Of a stretch of 17,319 bases of DNA, positions 1 through 7,946 are shown in pieces. Both the position numbers and the translations under genes were made by a program. The notes under the pieces are model-generated. The model was not told where the DNA came from and ran no database searches. It was given only the letters and a program-made list of their open reading frames with translations. Each line of letters begins with the position of its first letter. Positions within the stretch are counted from its first letter, which is position 1. The stretch spans positions 1 to 17,319 of the forward strand of contig CACXFP010000210.1 of assembly GCA_902766985.1 (NCBI GenBank), read 5' to 3'. This DNA is from an uncultured Bacteroidia bacterium. GTDB lineage: Bacteria > Bacteroidota > Bacteroidia > Bacteroidales > UBA932.

Positions 1-771
1 GTTCCCGTCGATGGGACCGAAATACCGGAAACCCATGTCTTCGAAGAGGTTCCCACCCCATCTCCTGACAAGGTTGGCCTTGGCGTCGCGGGTCATCTTC
101 TGGAGCCTCTTGCGGAGTTTCCCTTCCCCGAGCCTGTCCCAGATCCTTTCCTTGACCGTATTGTATTTGGCTGATGTGGTTATCTTCAGCAGATAGTCGT
201 GCATTCCGCCCAGGTTGCGGTCGATGGACTGGTCATTGTCGTTGAGGATCACGAGGATGTCGGACTTGCCGGCACCCGCGTTGTTCATTCCCTCGAAGGC
301 AAGACCTCCGGTAAGCGCTCCGTCGCCTATGAGGGCGATCACCTTGTCCCCCCGCCCCTGGATCTTGGCGGCTTCCGCGAGTCCCATGGCGGCGGAAATG
401 GAGGTGGAGGAATGGCCTGTGCCGAAGGCGTCGTAGATGCTTTCGGCCATGACCGGGAAACCGCTGATACCACCTTTCTTCCTGTTGCCTTTGAAGGCTT
501 CTTTCCTGCCCGTGAGGATCTTGTGGGCGTATGCCTGGTGACCGACGTCGAAGACGAACCTGTCGGCGGGGGCATCATACACGTAGTGCATTCCTACGAT
601 GAGTTCAACTGCCCCGAGGCTTGACGCCACATGGCCCGGATTCACCGAGCAGCACTCTACGATATACTGCCTTATCTCTGCGCACAATTCCCTCAGGCCG
701 TCAATGTCGAGACCCTTGATGTCAGCAGGAGATTCTATCTTGTCCAGAAGCCTGTACATGCAATCTGTCAT
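1..771 (-). CDS. dxs: 1-deoxy-D-xylulose-5-phosphate synthase, N-terminal part (runs off left edge)
   Basis: Thiamine-diphosphate enzyme that condenses pyruvate with glyceraldehyde 3-phosphate to give 1-deoxy-D-xylulose 5-phosphate, the first step of the MEP isoprenoid pathway (also feeding thiamine and pyridoxal synthesis); cytosolic. Only the first 257 codons are here, of roughly 620-640 usual for the family; the reading frame is open to base 1. Visible family signatures: HVASSLGAVE (47-56) and DVGHQAYAHKILTGR (75-89) with the conserved histidines, FGTGHSSTSISAAMGLA (116-132), the diphosphate-binding GDGALTGG (149-156) ending at NDND (177-180), and FGPIDGN at the edge, where the family usually has GPxDGHD. 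Start chosen at ATG 771 because MTDCMYRLLD is followed by typical DXS N-terminal sequence; ATG 759 (Met5) is the only nearby alternative. It is divergent from the MFS gene and has its own -7 element 14 nt upstream. Family identity is very secure. Confidence 0.97.
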   Translation of the reverse strand, partial: MTDCMYRLLDKIESPADIKGLDIDGLRELCAEIRQYIVECCSVNPGHVASSLGAVELIVGMHYVYDAPADRFVFDVGHQAYAHKILTGRKEAFKGNRKKGGISGFPVMAESIYDAFGTGHSSTSISAAMGLAEAAKIQGRGDKVIALIGDGALTGGLAFEGMNNAGAGKSDILVILNDNDQSIDRNLGGMHDYLLKITTSAKYNTVKERIWDRLGEGKLRKRLQKMTRDAKANLVRRWGGNLFEDMGFRYFGPIDGN

Positions 772-784
772 ATTCTTTAGCCTG

Positions 785-792
785 CAAAAGTA
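785..792 (-). promoter_or_regulatory. Bacteroidota-type -7 element upstream of dxs
   Basis: Read on the minus strand this is TACTTTTG, an exact match to the Bacteroidota sigma-factor -7 consensus TAnnTTTG. It ends 13 nt before the dxs ATG, implying a very short leader. No good TTTG -33 box is visible at the expected 19-21 nt upstream; the region there is T-rich. No Shine-Dalgarno sequence lies between the element and the start. Confidence 0.6.
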
Positions 793-821
793 CTACAATT
801 TTGGGATATGAAAAAATTGGG

Positions 822-857
822 TTTGTGGAGAAAAAGAGTTATTTTAGCATGATTTTG
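822..857 (+). promoter_or_regulatory. Possible weak promoter for the MFS gene
   Basis: TTTG at 822-825 and TGATTTTG at 850-857 resemble the Bacteroidota -33 and -7 elements, the second with one mismatch to TAnnTTTG. The 24-nt spacing is longer than the usual 19-21 nt. The -7-like box ends 28 nt before ATG 886. This is the best candidate in the 114-nt divergent region between dxs and the transporter, but it is only suggestive. Confidence 0.3.
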
Positions 858-885
858 CGAAATAATTGAATTAAAACCGACAGCT

Positions 886-2250
886 ATGGCAGAGAAAATC
901 CGGAAATTCATCAATGATTATCCCGCAGCGAGGTGGGGCGCACTTATCCTGATAGCGTCCATGATGTTCTTCGCTTACATGTTCGTGGACGTGATGTCAC
1001 CCCTCAAGAGCATGATAGAGAGTGAAAGGGGATGGTCGAGCACGGTATTCGGCACATATGCCGCATCAGAGTATATCTTCAACGTCTGCGGCTTCCTTAT
1101 CATCGCCGGAATCATACTCGATAAGATGGGAGTGAGGTTCACAGGTGTGCTTTCAGCGTCCCTGATGGTTGCGGGAGCAGTGATCAAATACATCGGTATT
1201 TCCGCGTGGTTCCAGGACACTGCGTTCTGCGCCTGGCTCAATTCCTGGTGGATGGCCCTTCCCGGCAGCGCCAAGATGGCGTCACTGGGCTTCATGATTT
1301 TCGGCTGTGGCTGTGAAATGGCCGGCACAACGGTTTCCAAGGCCCTTGCCAAGTGGTTCAAGGGCAAGGAAATGTCCTTGGCCATGGGTATCGAGATGGC
1401 TATCGCCCGTCTCGGCGTGTTTGCCGTGATGTGGATTTCTCCCCTTATCTACGGTAAGTTCGGGACCGTTGTCGCCCCGCTGGCTTTCTGCACCGCACTG
1501 CTCTGCATCGGCCTGATATTCTATAGCGTCTTCACCGTACTTGACAAGAAGCTCGATGCGGAGCTTATCGCTGCCGGCGAGATGGCTTCCGAGGCTTCCC
1601 CTGAAGATGAATTCCATATCAGGGATCTTGGCAAGATATTCTCCAGCAAGATGTTCTGGATCGTCGCCCTGATGTGCGTCCTGTATTACAGCGCTATCTT
1701 CCCCTTCCAGAGATACGCCCCCAATTTCCTTGAAAGGACCCTTGGGGTCGATGCCGAGACCGCGGCCCATCTGTTCAGTTTCTTCCCTATACTGGCGATG
1801 GCTCTCACTCCTTTCCTCGGAGGTTTCATTTCCTTCAAGGGCAAGGCCGCATCCATGCTCATGATCGGATCCATCATAATGGTTGCCTGCCATCTGAGCT
1901 TCGCCTTCCTGCTGCCGGCATTCCCCAGCAAATGGCTGGCCCTGCTGCTGATCCTTGTTCTCGGAGTATCCTTCTCCCTGGTTCCGGCGGCCCTTTGGCC
2001 TTCCGTGCCGAAGATTATTGACGAGAAGGTTCTGGGAAGCGCTTACTGCCTCATCTTCTGGGTGCAGAACATCGGCCTGTGCCTCGTACCGTTGCTGATC
2101 GGAGCCGTTCTCGACTTCACCGGCGGTTATCTTGTGCCGATGCTGATATTCTCTTCCTTCGGAGTCCTTGCCTTCTTCTTCACATTCCTGTTGAAAATCG
2201 AGGACAAGAAGAAAGGTTATGGCCTTGAACTCCCAGAGGTTCAAAAGTAA
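886..2250 (+). CDS. MFS transporter, 12-TM, substrate unknown
   Basis: Inner-membrane major facilitator superfamily permease of 454 residues, normal for the family. Hydrophobic segments are distributed as in a 12-helix protein, with a charged cytoplasmic loop at about 218-258 (EMASEASPEDEFHIRDLGK) between the two six-helix halves. The loop 2-3 signature is present as GIILDKMGVRFTG (75-87), a form of MFS motif A with Asp79 and Arg84. The first helix carries FFAYMFVDVMSPL, which recalls the Bacteroidota branch of MFS proteins related to animal MFSD1; I make that comparison from memory and could not test it. MFSD1 is reported as a dipeptide transporter, so peptide or amino-acid substrates are possible, but nothing here fixes the substrate. 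The gene is convergent with purA, 27 nt between stop codons and no visible terminator hairpin. Confidence 0.88.
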   Translation: MAEKIRKFINDYPAARWGALILIASMMFFAYMFVDVMSPLKSMIESERGWSSTVFGTYAASEYIFNVCGFLIIAGIILDKMGVRFTGVLSASLMVAGAVIKYIGISAWFQDTAFCAWLNSWWMALPGSAKMASLGFMIFGCGCEMAGTTVSKALAKWFKGKEMSLAMGIEMAIARLGVFAVMWISPLIYGKFGTVVAPLAFCTALLCIGLIFYSVFTVLDKKLDAELIAAGEMASEASPEDEFHIRDLGKIFSSKMFWIVALMCVLYYSAIFPFQRYAPNFLERTLGVDAETAAHLFSFFPILAMALTPFLGGFISFKGKAASMLMIGSIIMVACHLSFAFLLPAFPSKWLALLLILVLGVSFSLVPAALWPSVPKIIDEKVLGSAYCLIFWVQNIGLCLVPLLIGAVLDFTGGYLVPMLIFSSFGVLAFFFTFLLKIEDKKKGYGLELPEVQK

Positions 2251-2277
2251 GTATCTGGAGTCAGTGTAAACCGGACG

Positions 2278-3543
2278 CTACCGTTCGATGGTGGCGTTGC
2301 GGTCGGGTCCCAGGGAAATGATAGAGATAGGAACTCCCAGGTATTCTTCCATGAATGAGATATAGTTACGGAAGGCCTCGGGGAAGTCTTCTTCACTGCG
2401 GATGCCCGTCATGTCCGTCTTCCATCCGGGGAATTCGGTGTACACCGGCTCCACTCCGGCCGACAGGTCGAACGGCAGCCGGTCCGTTTCTTTCCCATCC
2501 ACCCTGTAGGAGGTACAGACCTTGACAGTGTCGAAACTGTCGAGGCAGTCGGCCTTCATCATGATCAGGTCTGTGACGCCGTCGAGCAGGACAGTGTATT
2601 TCAATGCGACAAGGTCGAGCCAGCCGCATCTTCTAGGACGGCCGGTGACGGCTCCGTACTCATGGCCGATGCTCCTTATCTTCTCTCCGGTCTCATCGAA
2701 CAACTCAGTAGGGAACGGACCGCTTCCGACCCTGGTGCAATATGCTTTGAATATGCCGTAGACCTTCCCAATCTTCGAAGGCGCTACTCCAAGACCGGTA
2801 CATGTGCCTCCGACGGTGGTTGAAGAAGAGGTTACGAATGGATATGAGCCATGGTCGATATCAAGAAGGGATCCCTGTGCACCCTCGGCGAGGATGGGCC
2901 CTTCTTTTAGCAGGTCCTCGACATAGTACTCGCAATCCACGAGGAGGAACTTCCTCAGGAATTCAACTGCGCTCATCCAGTCCGCCTCTTCCGCTGAAGG
3001 ATCGCAATCGTAGTTGAGGTCCTTGAGCTGCTGGATATGCTTGAACTTCAGTTTGTCGAACCTTTCCTTGAAATCCGGGGCGAGGATGTCTCCGACCCTC
3101 AAGCCATGACGGCTGATCTTGTCGGTGTATGTTGGCCCGATACCCCTCAGGGTCGAGCCGATCTTCCCTTTGCCTGCAGCGGCCTCGAAGGCCGCATCAA
3201 GGAGCCGGTGGGTCGGAAGTATAAGGCTGGCCTTCTTGGAGATGGCGATCTTGGCGACCGGATCGACGCCCATTGCGGCTACGTCGGAGCATTCCTGCCT
3301 GAATTCAATCGGGTCCAGGACGACTCCGCTGCCGATGATGTTCTTTGAACCCTCGCGAAAGATACCTGAAGGTATGCTCCTGGCCACGAAGGTCTTGCCG
3401 TCGAATTGCAGGGAATGGCCGGCGTTCGGCCCCCCCTGGAACCTTGCAACGACAGGGTATCTGCCTGCAAGTACATCCACAATCTTCCCTTTGCCCTCAT
3501 CGCCCCATTGGAGACCGAGGACCACGTCTATCTTGTTGCTCAT
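2278..3543 (-). CDS. purA: Adenylosuccinate synthase
   Basis: Cytosolic enzyme that joins aspartate to IMP using GTP, giving adenylosuccinate, the first step from IMP to AMP. The 421-residue product matches the family length. Signatures: GLQWGDEGKGK (10-20) with the catalytic Asp15, GGPNAGHS (37-44) with catalytic His43, the TLRGIGPTYTDK IMP/GTP region, EGAQGSLLDIDHGSYPFVTSS, VGGTCTGLG, and GAVTGRPRRCGWLD. Start placed at ATG 3543 (MSNKIDVVLG), which puts the first beta strand directly before GLQWGDEGKGK as in the family. The open frame extends further upstream, but those codons would overlap the end of ssb. It lies 19 nt behind ssb on the same strand with no promoter visible between them, so the two are probably co-transcribed. 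Confidence 0.97.
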   Translation of the reverse strand: MSNKIDVVLGLQWGDEGKGKIVDVLAGRYPVVARFQGGPNAGHSLQFDGKTFVARSIPSGIFREGSKNIIGSGVVLDPIEFRQECSDVAAMGVDPVAKIAISKKASLILPTHRLLDAAFEAAAGKGKIGSTLRGIGPTYTDKISRHGLRVGDILAPDFKERFDKLKFKHIQQLKDLNYDCDPSAEEADWMSAVEFLRKFLLVDCEYYVEDLLKEGPILAEGAQGSLLDIDHGSYPFVTSSSTTVGGTCTGLGVAPSKIGKVYGIFKAYCTRVGSGPFPTELFDETGEKIRSIGHEYGAVTGRPRRCGWLDLVALKYTVLLDGVTDLIMMKADCLDSFDTVKVCTSYRVDGKETDRLPFDLSAGVEPVYTEFPGWKTDMTGIRSEEDFPEAFRNYISFMEEYLGVPISIISLGPDRNATIER

Positions 3544-3562
3544 TTTATGATGTATGGGATTA

Positions 3563-4045
3563 TCAGAAAGGAAGGTCATCGCTGGGCTCATCCTGGAAAG
3601 CCTGGGGGTTGGACTGGAGGGGTTGGGCCGGTTGCACGGGAACCTGCTGCGCAGGACTCTGGACTGTAGGCTGGGCCAGGGGAGCGCCCGTGGCTCCGGG
3701 ATTGTCGTTCTTCTTCCCTAGAAGCTGGAGGTTGTCCACCTGGACTTCCGTGGTATATCTCTTGGCTCCGGTCTGGTCTGTCCAGGACCTTGTCCTCAGA
3801 CGTCCTTCGATATAGAGCTGCGTGCCTTTGCGGATGAATTTTTCGGCTACGTCAGCCGAATTCCTCCAGGCCACGATGTTGTGCCACTCAGTGTTCTCAC
3901 GGAGCTCTCCGCCCCGGTCCCTGTATCTCTCAGTGGTGGCCAGTGTGAAAGTCGCCACCTTGGTATTCCCTGTCGTTCCCTCGAGGTAACGTATTTCAGG
4001 GTCACGTCCGACGTTACCGATCAGCATTACTTTGTTAAGACTCAT
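3563..4045 (-). CDS. ssb: Single-stranded DNA-binding protein
   Basis: Homotetrameric protein that coats single-stranded DNA in replication, recombination and repair. It has 160 residues. The OB fold covers about 1-110, starting with MSLNKVMLIGNVGRDPEIRY and containing the typical TEWHNIVAWRNSADVAEKFIRKG (52-74; Trp54, His55, Trp60) and QLYIEGRLRTRSW. A Gln/Pro-rich disordered linker follows (about 117-150), then the acidic tip DDLPF (156-160), the conserved docking peptide for SSB partner proteins. Start at ATG 4045 gives the standard family N terminus. It appears to head an ssb-purA transcript; its own promoter-like elements and a small palindrome lie just upstream. A chromosomal housekeeping copy is more likely than a plasmid or phage form because of the intact tail and the neighbours. 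Confidence 0.96.
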   Translation of the reverse strand: MSLNKVMLIGNVGRDPEIRYLEGTTGNTKVATFTLATTERYRDRGGELRENTEWHNIVAWRNSADVAEKFIRKGTQLYIEGRLRTRSWTDQTGAKRYTTEVQVDNLQLLGKKNDNPGATGAPLAQPTVQSPAQQVPVQPAQPLQSNPQAFQDEPSDDLPF

Positions 4046-4070
4046 ATATGGTTGTTTTTAGTTTCAAAAG

Positions 4071-4084
4071 GCACGGTTCCGTGC
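4071..4084. repeat. 14-bp palindrome in the ssb leader region
   Basis: GCACGGTTCCGTGC is a 6-bp inverted repeat around a 2-nt centre. It lies 26-39 nt upstream of the ssb start and about where a transcript from the upstream promoter-like elements would begin. It could be an operator or a small 5' hairpin (5-bp stem, 4-nt loop). As a terminator for the upstream aroE-like gene it is weak: on the minus strand only CTTTTG follows. Confidence 0.45.
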
Positions 4085-4090
4085 AACCCT

Positions 4091-4122
4091 GCAATATACG
4101 CAATTTCCGCGACACCGGCAAA
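4091..4122 (-). promoter_or_regulatory. Candidate promoter for ssb-purA
   Basis: On the minus strand TTTG (4119-4122) is followed after exactly 20 nt by TATATTGC (4091-4098). This fits the Bacteroidota -33/-7 arrangement in spacing, although the -7 box is an imperfect match to TAnnTTTG. The predicted start of transcription would fall near the 14-bp palindrome at 4071-4084. Confidence 0.45.
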
Positions 4123-4127
4123 TCAAA

Positions 4128-5063
4128 TCATCCGTTCAAGCTCTCTTTCAGCATGGCGCTGAAATCAGGCTGCTCCCCGGTCATCAGGCTGTATCCGGTC
4201 AGGGCCTGGTAGAGATGCCATCTGCGTCCCGGGACGTACTGGCAGCCTCCTTCCTGCATCTTCAAGGCCGTATCCCCTGAGCCGAAGGCGGGAGTCTTGT
4301 AGTTGGCTTCGAGCAGGACTTTGCCCGGGCGGTTGCTCTCATACCTGTCCTCACCCTGGAAGTCCTCCACCGTAAGTCCGGCTATATCTTCGATTCCGAC
4401 GGGAAGGGTGTATATGACAAGGTCGCATTCCCGGACAGATTCCTTGAAATCGGATACCGGGACACACAGGAACCTGTATTCGGGAAGCGCATCCGCAATT
4501 GCGGCCGCCCTTTCGGGAGTCCTGTTCATCAGGGCTGTGGAGTATCCCAGCTCGGCGGCCGCGACGGCTGCTGCTTTCCCGGCCCCGCCGCATCCCACTA
4601 TGAGGGCCTGAGGCTCCTTGCTGTAGATGTTCATCAGGTTCTGGCGGAAAAACTGGTGTATCTTTATGTATGCCTCCGTACCGAAGTTCCTGTAGAATTC
4701 GGCCACGATTCCGGGGTAGAGGGCTTCGGCGACGCTGAGGACGATGCCGGTGAAGTCGGAATTGTGAGCCTCTATGCCTCTTGCCGTTTTCACCAGGAGG
4801 TTGGTGGCCTTGATCTTCATGCAGGGCCCCGAGACTTCGCCTTTGCCTTCTGCAGCTAGCCCCAGAACCTTCCTGAAGGCGTTTTCCTTGAAAGGGGCAG
4901 TCACGTTGACAGCCTTGTATTCCGACAGGAACCTGTTCCATGATTTCTCGAAATCGCTGCCTTCGATCAGGTCGTAGTCGTATTTCCCATCATATCCGGC
5001 CTTGAAGATCGCCGGACTCCTCGACCCTTTCACCGGGTCTCCTATGATTCCGAATTTTTCCAT
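4128..5063 (-). CDS. aroE: Shikimate dehydrogenase-like protein (enlarged)
   Basis: Expected role: NADPH-dependent reduction of 3-dehydroshikimate to shikimate in aromatic amino-acid synthesis, in the cytosol. The order of family motifs is intact: substrate serines in KGSRSP (Ser14, Ser16), NVTAPFKE (53-60) with the catalytic Lys59, ATNLL with Asn88, HNSDFTG with Asp103 (the family NTDxxG, here NSD), the Rossmann loop GCGGAGKAA (157-165), NRT (180-182) for the NADP phosphate, and ANYKTP (253-258). At 311 residues it is clearly longer than typical AroE (about 245-285). The extra length sits mainly between the NSD motif and the Rossmann loop, about residues 110-150, with further length in the C-terminal half. 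Because the key Lys and Asp are kept I favour an active dehydrogenase. A specialised paralogue (quinate/shikimate or AroE-like) cannot be excluded. It sits 82 nt upstream of ssb on the same strand and is divergent from the DUF4906 gene. Confidence 0.85.
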   Translation of the reverse strand: MEKFGIIGDPVKGSRSPAIFKAGYDGKYDYDLIEGSDFEKSWNRFLSEYKAVNVTAPFKENAFRKVLGLAAEGKGEVSGPCMKIKATNLLVKTARGIEAHNSDFTGIVLSVAEALYPGIVAEFYRNFGTEAYIKIHQFFRQNLMNIYSKEPQALIVGCGGAGKAAAVAAAELGYSTALMNRTPERAAAIADALPEYRFLCVPVSDFKESVRECDLVIYTLPVGIEDIAGLTVEDFQGEDRYESNRPGKVLLEANYKTPAFGSGDTALKMQEGGCQYVPGRRWHLYQALTGYSLMTGEQPDFSAMLKESLNG

Positions 5064-5192
5064 GGTATAAAGTTATGATTTTTTTCTTTATGAAACCCTC
5101 CGCGGACAATAAGAAAAATGCTGAAACCGGAAAAAAGACAAATAATCGTCGCGGATTGTCTTCAGGCCGGAACCATGTGGCTGCGACGCGCT

Positions 5193-5200
5193 TAATTTTG
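5193..5200 (+). promoter_or_regulatory. Bacteroidota -7 element upstream of the DUF4906 lipoprotein gene
   Basis: TAATTTTG matches TAnnTTTG exactly and ends 20 nt before ATG 5221. No strong TTTG -33 box is seen 19-21 nt upstream. The rest of the 157-nt divergent region (5064-5220) is A-rich near the aroE side and holds a 6-bp inverted repeat, GACAAT (5105-5110) and ATTGTC (5155-5160), of unclear meaning. I found no convincing promoter for aroE there. Confidence 0.55.
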
Positions 5201-5220
5201 CGGATGAAAAACTTCGAACT

Positions 5221-7935
5221 ATGGAAACAAGAATCATTTCGGGCCTGGCAGCCCTCTGTCTTACACTGATATCCTGTGCCGGTCCGTCAGAGGACGGGGC
5301 AAACGCCGATCCGCAGGATGCCGTCCGGCTTACGTGGAGCCCGGTCCTGGCCACGCGCTCGTCTTTCTCTGGAGGGGAAGGTGAAGTAAAGTCTTATGTG
5401 ATTGCAGCTTACAATCTTGAGGACGGAATCCTTGCAGACTGCGCGGCAAATTCCTCATCAGGCTCTTCCACTATCTGCGTCTATTCCGGCAGATATGAAA
5501 TAATGGTCATCGCCAATCTGGGCCTTGGGGTCGGGAACATTCCTCGGAAACTGGCGGACATGAAGGAACTCGTATGTGAAATCCCGTCATACGGGTCGTC
5601 GGGAATCTTCCCCAAAGGGCTTCCCATGGCCGGATCGACCGTAAAGGAAGTATCCGGGAGCGGAGATATATCCGGAGAGATCGTCCTTTCCCGCCTGGTT
5701 TCCAAATATGTGTTTTCCTTCAAGGACGGAGGGGTGGACGGAAAGCCGTCCACCACGGGGGATGATCTGGGATATAGGATAAAGTCGGTCAAATTGCTGC
5801 AGACGGCGAAGAGGTGTTCTCCGTTCTCGGATTCCGGTTATGCCGCCTCGTCTTCATCAGATATCCTCTCCGGTGGGGACAAGGCTTCGTCTGCGGACAT
5901 CAGTTCCCTGGCCTCAGGGGGAAGTGCGGTGTTCTACGTGCCGGAAAACATGCAGGGGGTATATCCGATCAGCGGGGAATGGAACAAGGCTTTTGACAAT
6001 CCTGTCCTGTCCAAGGTCCGGGACCGGCTTACGTATCTTGAGGTGGAACTCTCTTTCCCTTCGGGCAACAAGTGGGGGATAAGCGGGAACGTGACCTACA
6101 GGATCTGCCTCGGGGACAATGTGGTGAATGATTTCAACGTAAGGAGGAATTCATCCTATGAGGTGATTATGACGGGTACGGCCGACGGCCTGGGCGTGGA
6201 TTCATGGCGGGTTGAGGACGGCAGCAGCAAGCCTGTTATTGATGCTTCCGTATCCGGGGCCGATTATCTGGCGAGGAAAGGAACCCTGACAGTTTCAGGC
6301 TGGTCCGGGATGACGGCTGAGATGAGGAATTCGGTCAAGGTGTCCGTTTCGGATCCTTCTGCAGTGAAAATAACTTCCTCCGGGAACGGGAAATACAGCC
6401 TGGTTCCGTTGAAGACCGGGTCTTATACCGTCAAGGTGGAGGGAATACTTCATGGAACAGCTGAGATACCCCTGAAGGTCTCGGCGCCCGTCCTGTCTCT
6501 CAATTCATCTTCATATTCGGTCACTGCATCTGCAGGGGCGACTGTCAAGGCTTCTTTCAAAGATTCGAAGGGGAAGGCCATCACTGATTTCGATGCGGCT
6601 GCCTATGCCTCGCTGCTGAAACCGTCCATCTCATTCAAGACCCTTTCCGGCGTAATGGTCGCCTCGGTTTCTTCCCAGGGGAATTCCTCGACGACCTGGA
6701 CCGTTTCCGAAGGTGACGGTTACCTCGCCACTCCGCCTTCGACACCGGGAACCGATCTCGGCTCAATGCACGACATGACATTTACCGATCTTGCTGAAGG
6801 CCGCCTATCCTGCCTTCTCCCGTACACCGGCCTCAGGTTGGGTACGATATCCTATGCCGGGGAAATCGTGGTGAAAAGCCCTTCCGCCGCGGTCGGGAAA
6901 GCTATCGCAGACCTGAAGGCTACGGCGGAAGCAAAGTTCATCGCCAAGTCTGACGGCATGGTTTATGACGGAATAGGATTCTCGTATTCGTACAAGTCGG
7001 GCAGCGGATGCAACGTTTCGGGGTTCCAGCAGTCCTGCCAGGACCGCAAGGCGGGGGAAATGTCCCTGTGGTTCGTGAATGGCGACAAAGAGGTCTGTGT
7101 CGGGAAATTCGAATGCCATGTCCATGCTACGGTAAGGTGCCATCACCAGTACAACGTAAATGTGATAACAGCTTCAGATAGAGATGGGTTCGATCCTTCC
7201 AGCGTTCCCGTTTCAGGAGTGGCGGTTGATTCGGGGACGACGACCGACCAGTCCTCCACATTGGGCGCATTCGCGCATAATCCATTCTGGTTCATTTATT
7301 TCTATATCGATGGAGGCGACGTCTACTCTCATGTGACATATTATGCAGGAGCCTCCGGTTCAGGCCTTCTGTCTCCTCCAAGGTTCAGCCAGACCCTTCA
7401 GAACATTCAGAATGCGTCCGCTTCGTACCATAAATGGGAAGGGGCCCTCATCAATGCTGAAATCGTTTCTGCAATCAGCAACAGCGTGGGAGGGCACAGC
7501 ATTTCCTGTCCTTATGAAGTCCTTCCATACAAGATGGATGCAGCCCGGTACAGGTATCAGGCTTCAGCACCCAGGATATTGAATATCACCAACCTGATAC
7601 AGCCGGTGCTGGCGATAGGCACGACGACCGAATACGATTCGGATACGGGGAGGAACATTTTCGTAAACTACAAGACCCCTTTGGGAGGGAAGACTGCGGT
7701 GCTCGGGGATCCTGATGGCAGCGGGAATGCCTGTTGCAAGGATACTTACCTCGGTGAAAAGGCGATCAGGATGCAGGGGGCCGACAAGACCGGCACCTTC
7801 GACGGGAAGACCGCGTCCGACGGCAAGGGCTACTGGTGGCTCCATGCTTCGTCCGAGACTTACCAGCTCTACTCACGTTCCACCGCAAGCAACCCGAGCA
7901 CGGGAGAGTCGTACCGGTTCGTTGAGATCAAGTAA
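5221..7935 (+). CDS. DUF4906 fimbrillin-like surface lipoprotein with Ig-like and unrecognised C-terminal regions
   Basis: Predicted 904-residue exported lipoprotein. The signal sequence ends in the lipobox LISC (Cys19), followed by AGPSEDG. Residues about 35-332 look like the Bacteroidales DUF4906 / fimbrillin-type beta sandwich: ATRSSFSGG after the signal, VFYVPENMQG (237-246), and the closing RRNSSYEVIMTGT...VDSWRVE (308-332). Residues about 338-510 resemble one or two bacterial Ig-like domains (SGADYLARKGTLTVSGW, YTVKVEGI, SLNSSSYSVTASAGATVKA). Residues about 513-904 match nothing I recognise; they include a His/Cys-containing stretch ECHVHATVRCHHQYNV (631-646). DUF4906 proteins are often components of Mfa/Fim-like fimbriae or related surface adhesins, so a surface structural or adhesive role is likely. 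No other fimbrial genes are nearby. It has its own -7 element, and a new promoter follows its stop, so it is probably monocistronic. Confidence 0.75.
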   Translation: METRIISGLAALCLTLISCAGPSEDGANADPQDAVRLTWSPVLATRSSFSGGEGEVKSYVIAAYNLEDGILADCAANSSSGSSTICVYSGRYEIMVIANLGLGVGNIPRKLADMKELVCEIPSYGSSGIFPKGLPMAGSTVKEVSGSGDISGEIVLSRLVSKYVFSFKDGGVDGKPSTTGDDLGYRIKSVKLLQTAKRCSPFSDSGYAASSSSDILSGGDKASSADISSLASGGSAVFYVPENMQGVYPISGEWNKAFDNPVLSKVRDRLTYLEVELSFPSGNKWGISGNVTYRICLGDNVVNDFNVRRNSSYEVIMTGTADGLGVDSWRVEDGSSKPVIDASVSGADYLARKGTLTVSGWSGMTAEMRNSVKVSVSDPSAVKITSSGNGKYSLVPLKTGSYTVKVEGILHGTAEIPLKVSAPVLSLNSSSYSVTASAGATVKASFKDSKGKAITDFDAAAYASLLKPSISFKTLSGVMVASVSSQGNSSTTWTVSEGDGYLATPPSTPGTDLGSMHDMTFTDLAEGRLSCLLPYTGLRLGTISYAGEIVVKSPSAAVGKAIADLKATAEAKFIAKSDGMVYDGIGFSYSYKSGSGCNVSGFQQSCQDRKAGEMSLWFVNGDKEVCVGKFECHVHATVRCHHQYNVNVITASDRDGFDPSSVPVSGVAVDSGTTTDQSSTLGAFAHNPFWFIYFYIDGGDVYSHVTYYAGASGSGLLSPPRFSQTLQNIQNASASYHKWEGALINAEIVSAISNSVGGHSISCPYEVLPYKMDAARYRYQASAPRILNITNLIQPVLAIGTTTEYDSDTGRNIFVNYKTPLGGKTAVLGDPDGSGNACCKDTYLGEKAIRMQGADKTGTFDGKTASDGKGYWWLHASSETYQLYSRSTASNPSTGESYRFVEIK

Positions 7936-7946
7936 AAGAATATCTC

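Noticed and set aside
199..624. 141-codon open frame on the plus strand
   Set aside because: Antisense to dxs, whose motifs are intact across this stretch.
1282..2244. 320-codon open frame on the minus strand
   Set aside because: Antisense to the MFS transporter. The Glu/Gln/Gly/His-rich translation is what antisense of a membrane protein gene gives.
2251..2277. Shared terminator between the convergent MFS and purA genes
   Set aside because: The 27-nt gap contains no inverted repeat with a T-run on either strand.
3544..3591. Upstream in-frame starts for purA (MSPAMTF...)
   Set aside because: They would overlap the end of ssb and add 16 residues absent from the family; ATG 3543 gives the standard N terminus.
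4071..4084. Palindrome as a rho-independent terminator of the aroE-like gene
   Set aside because: Five or six bp of stem and no real U-run (only CTTTTG) make a poor terminator; a leader hairpin or operator is more likely.
5204..5269. Small frame starting at ATG 5204, overlapping the DUF4906 gene start
   Set aside because: It ends after about 21 codons in another frame, has no recognisable product, and its start lies only 3 nt past the -7 element, within the likely start-of-transcription zone.
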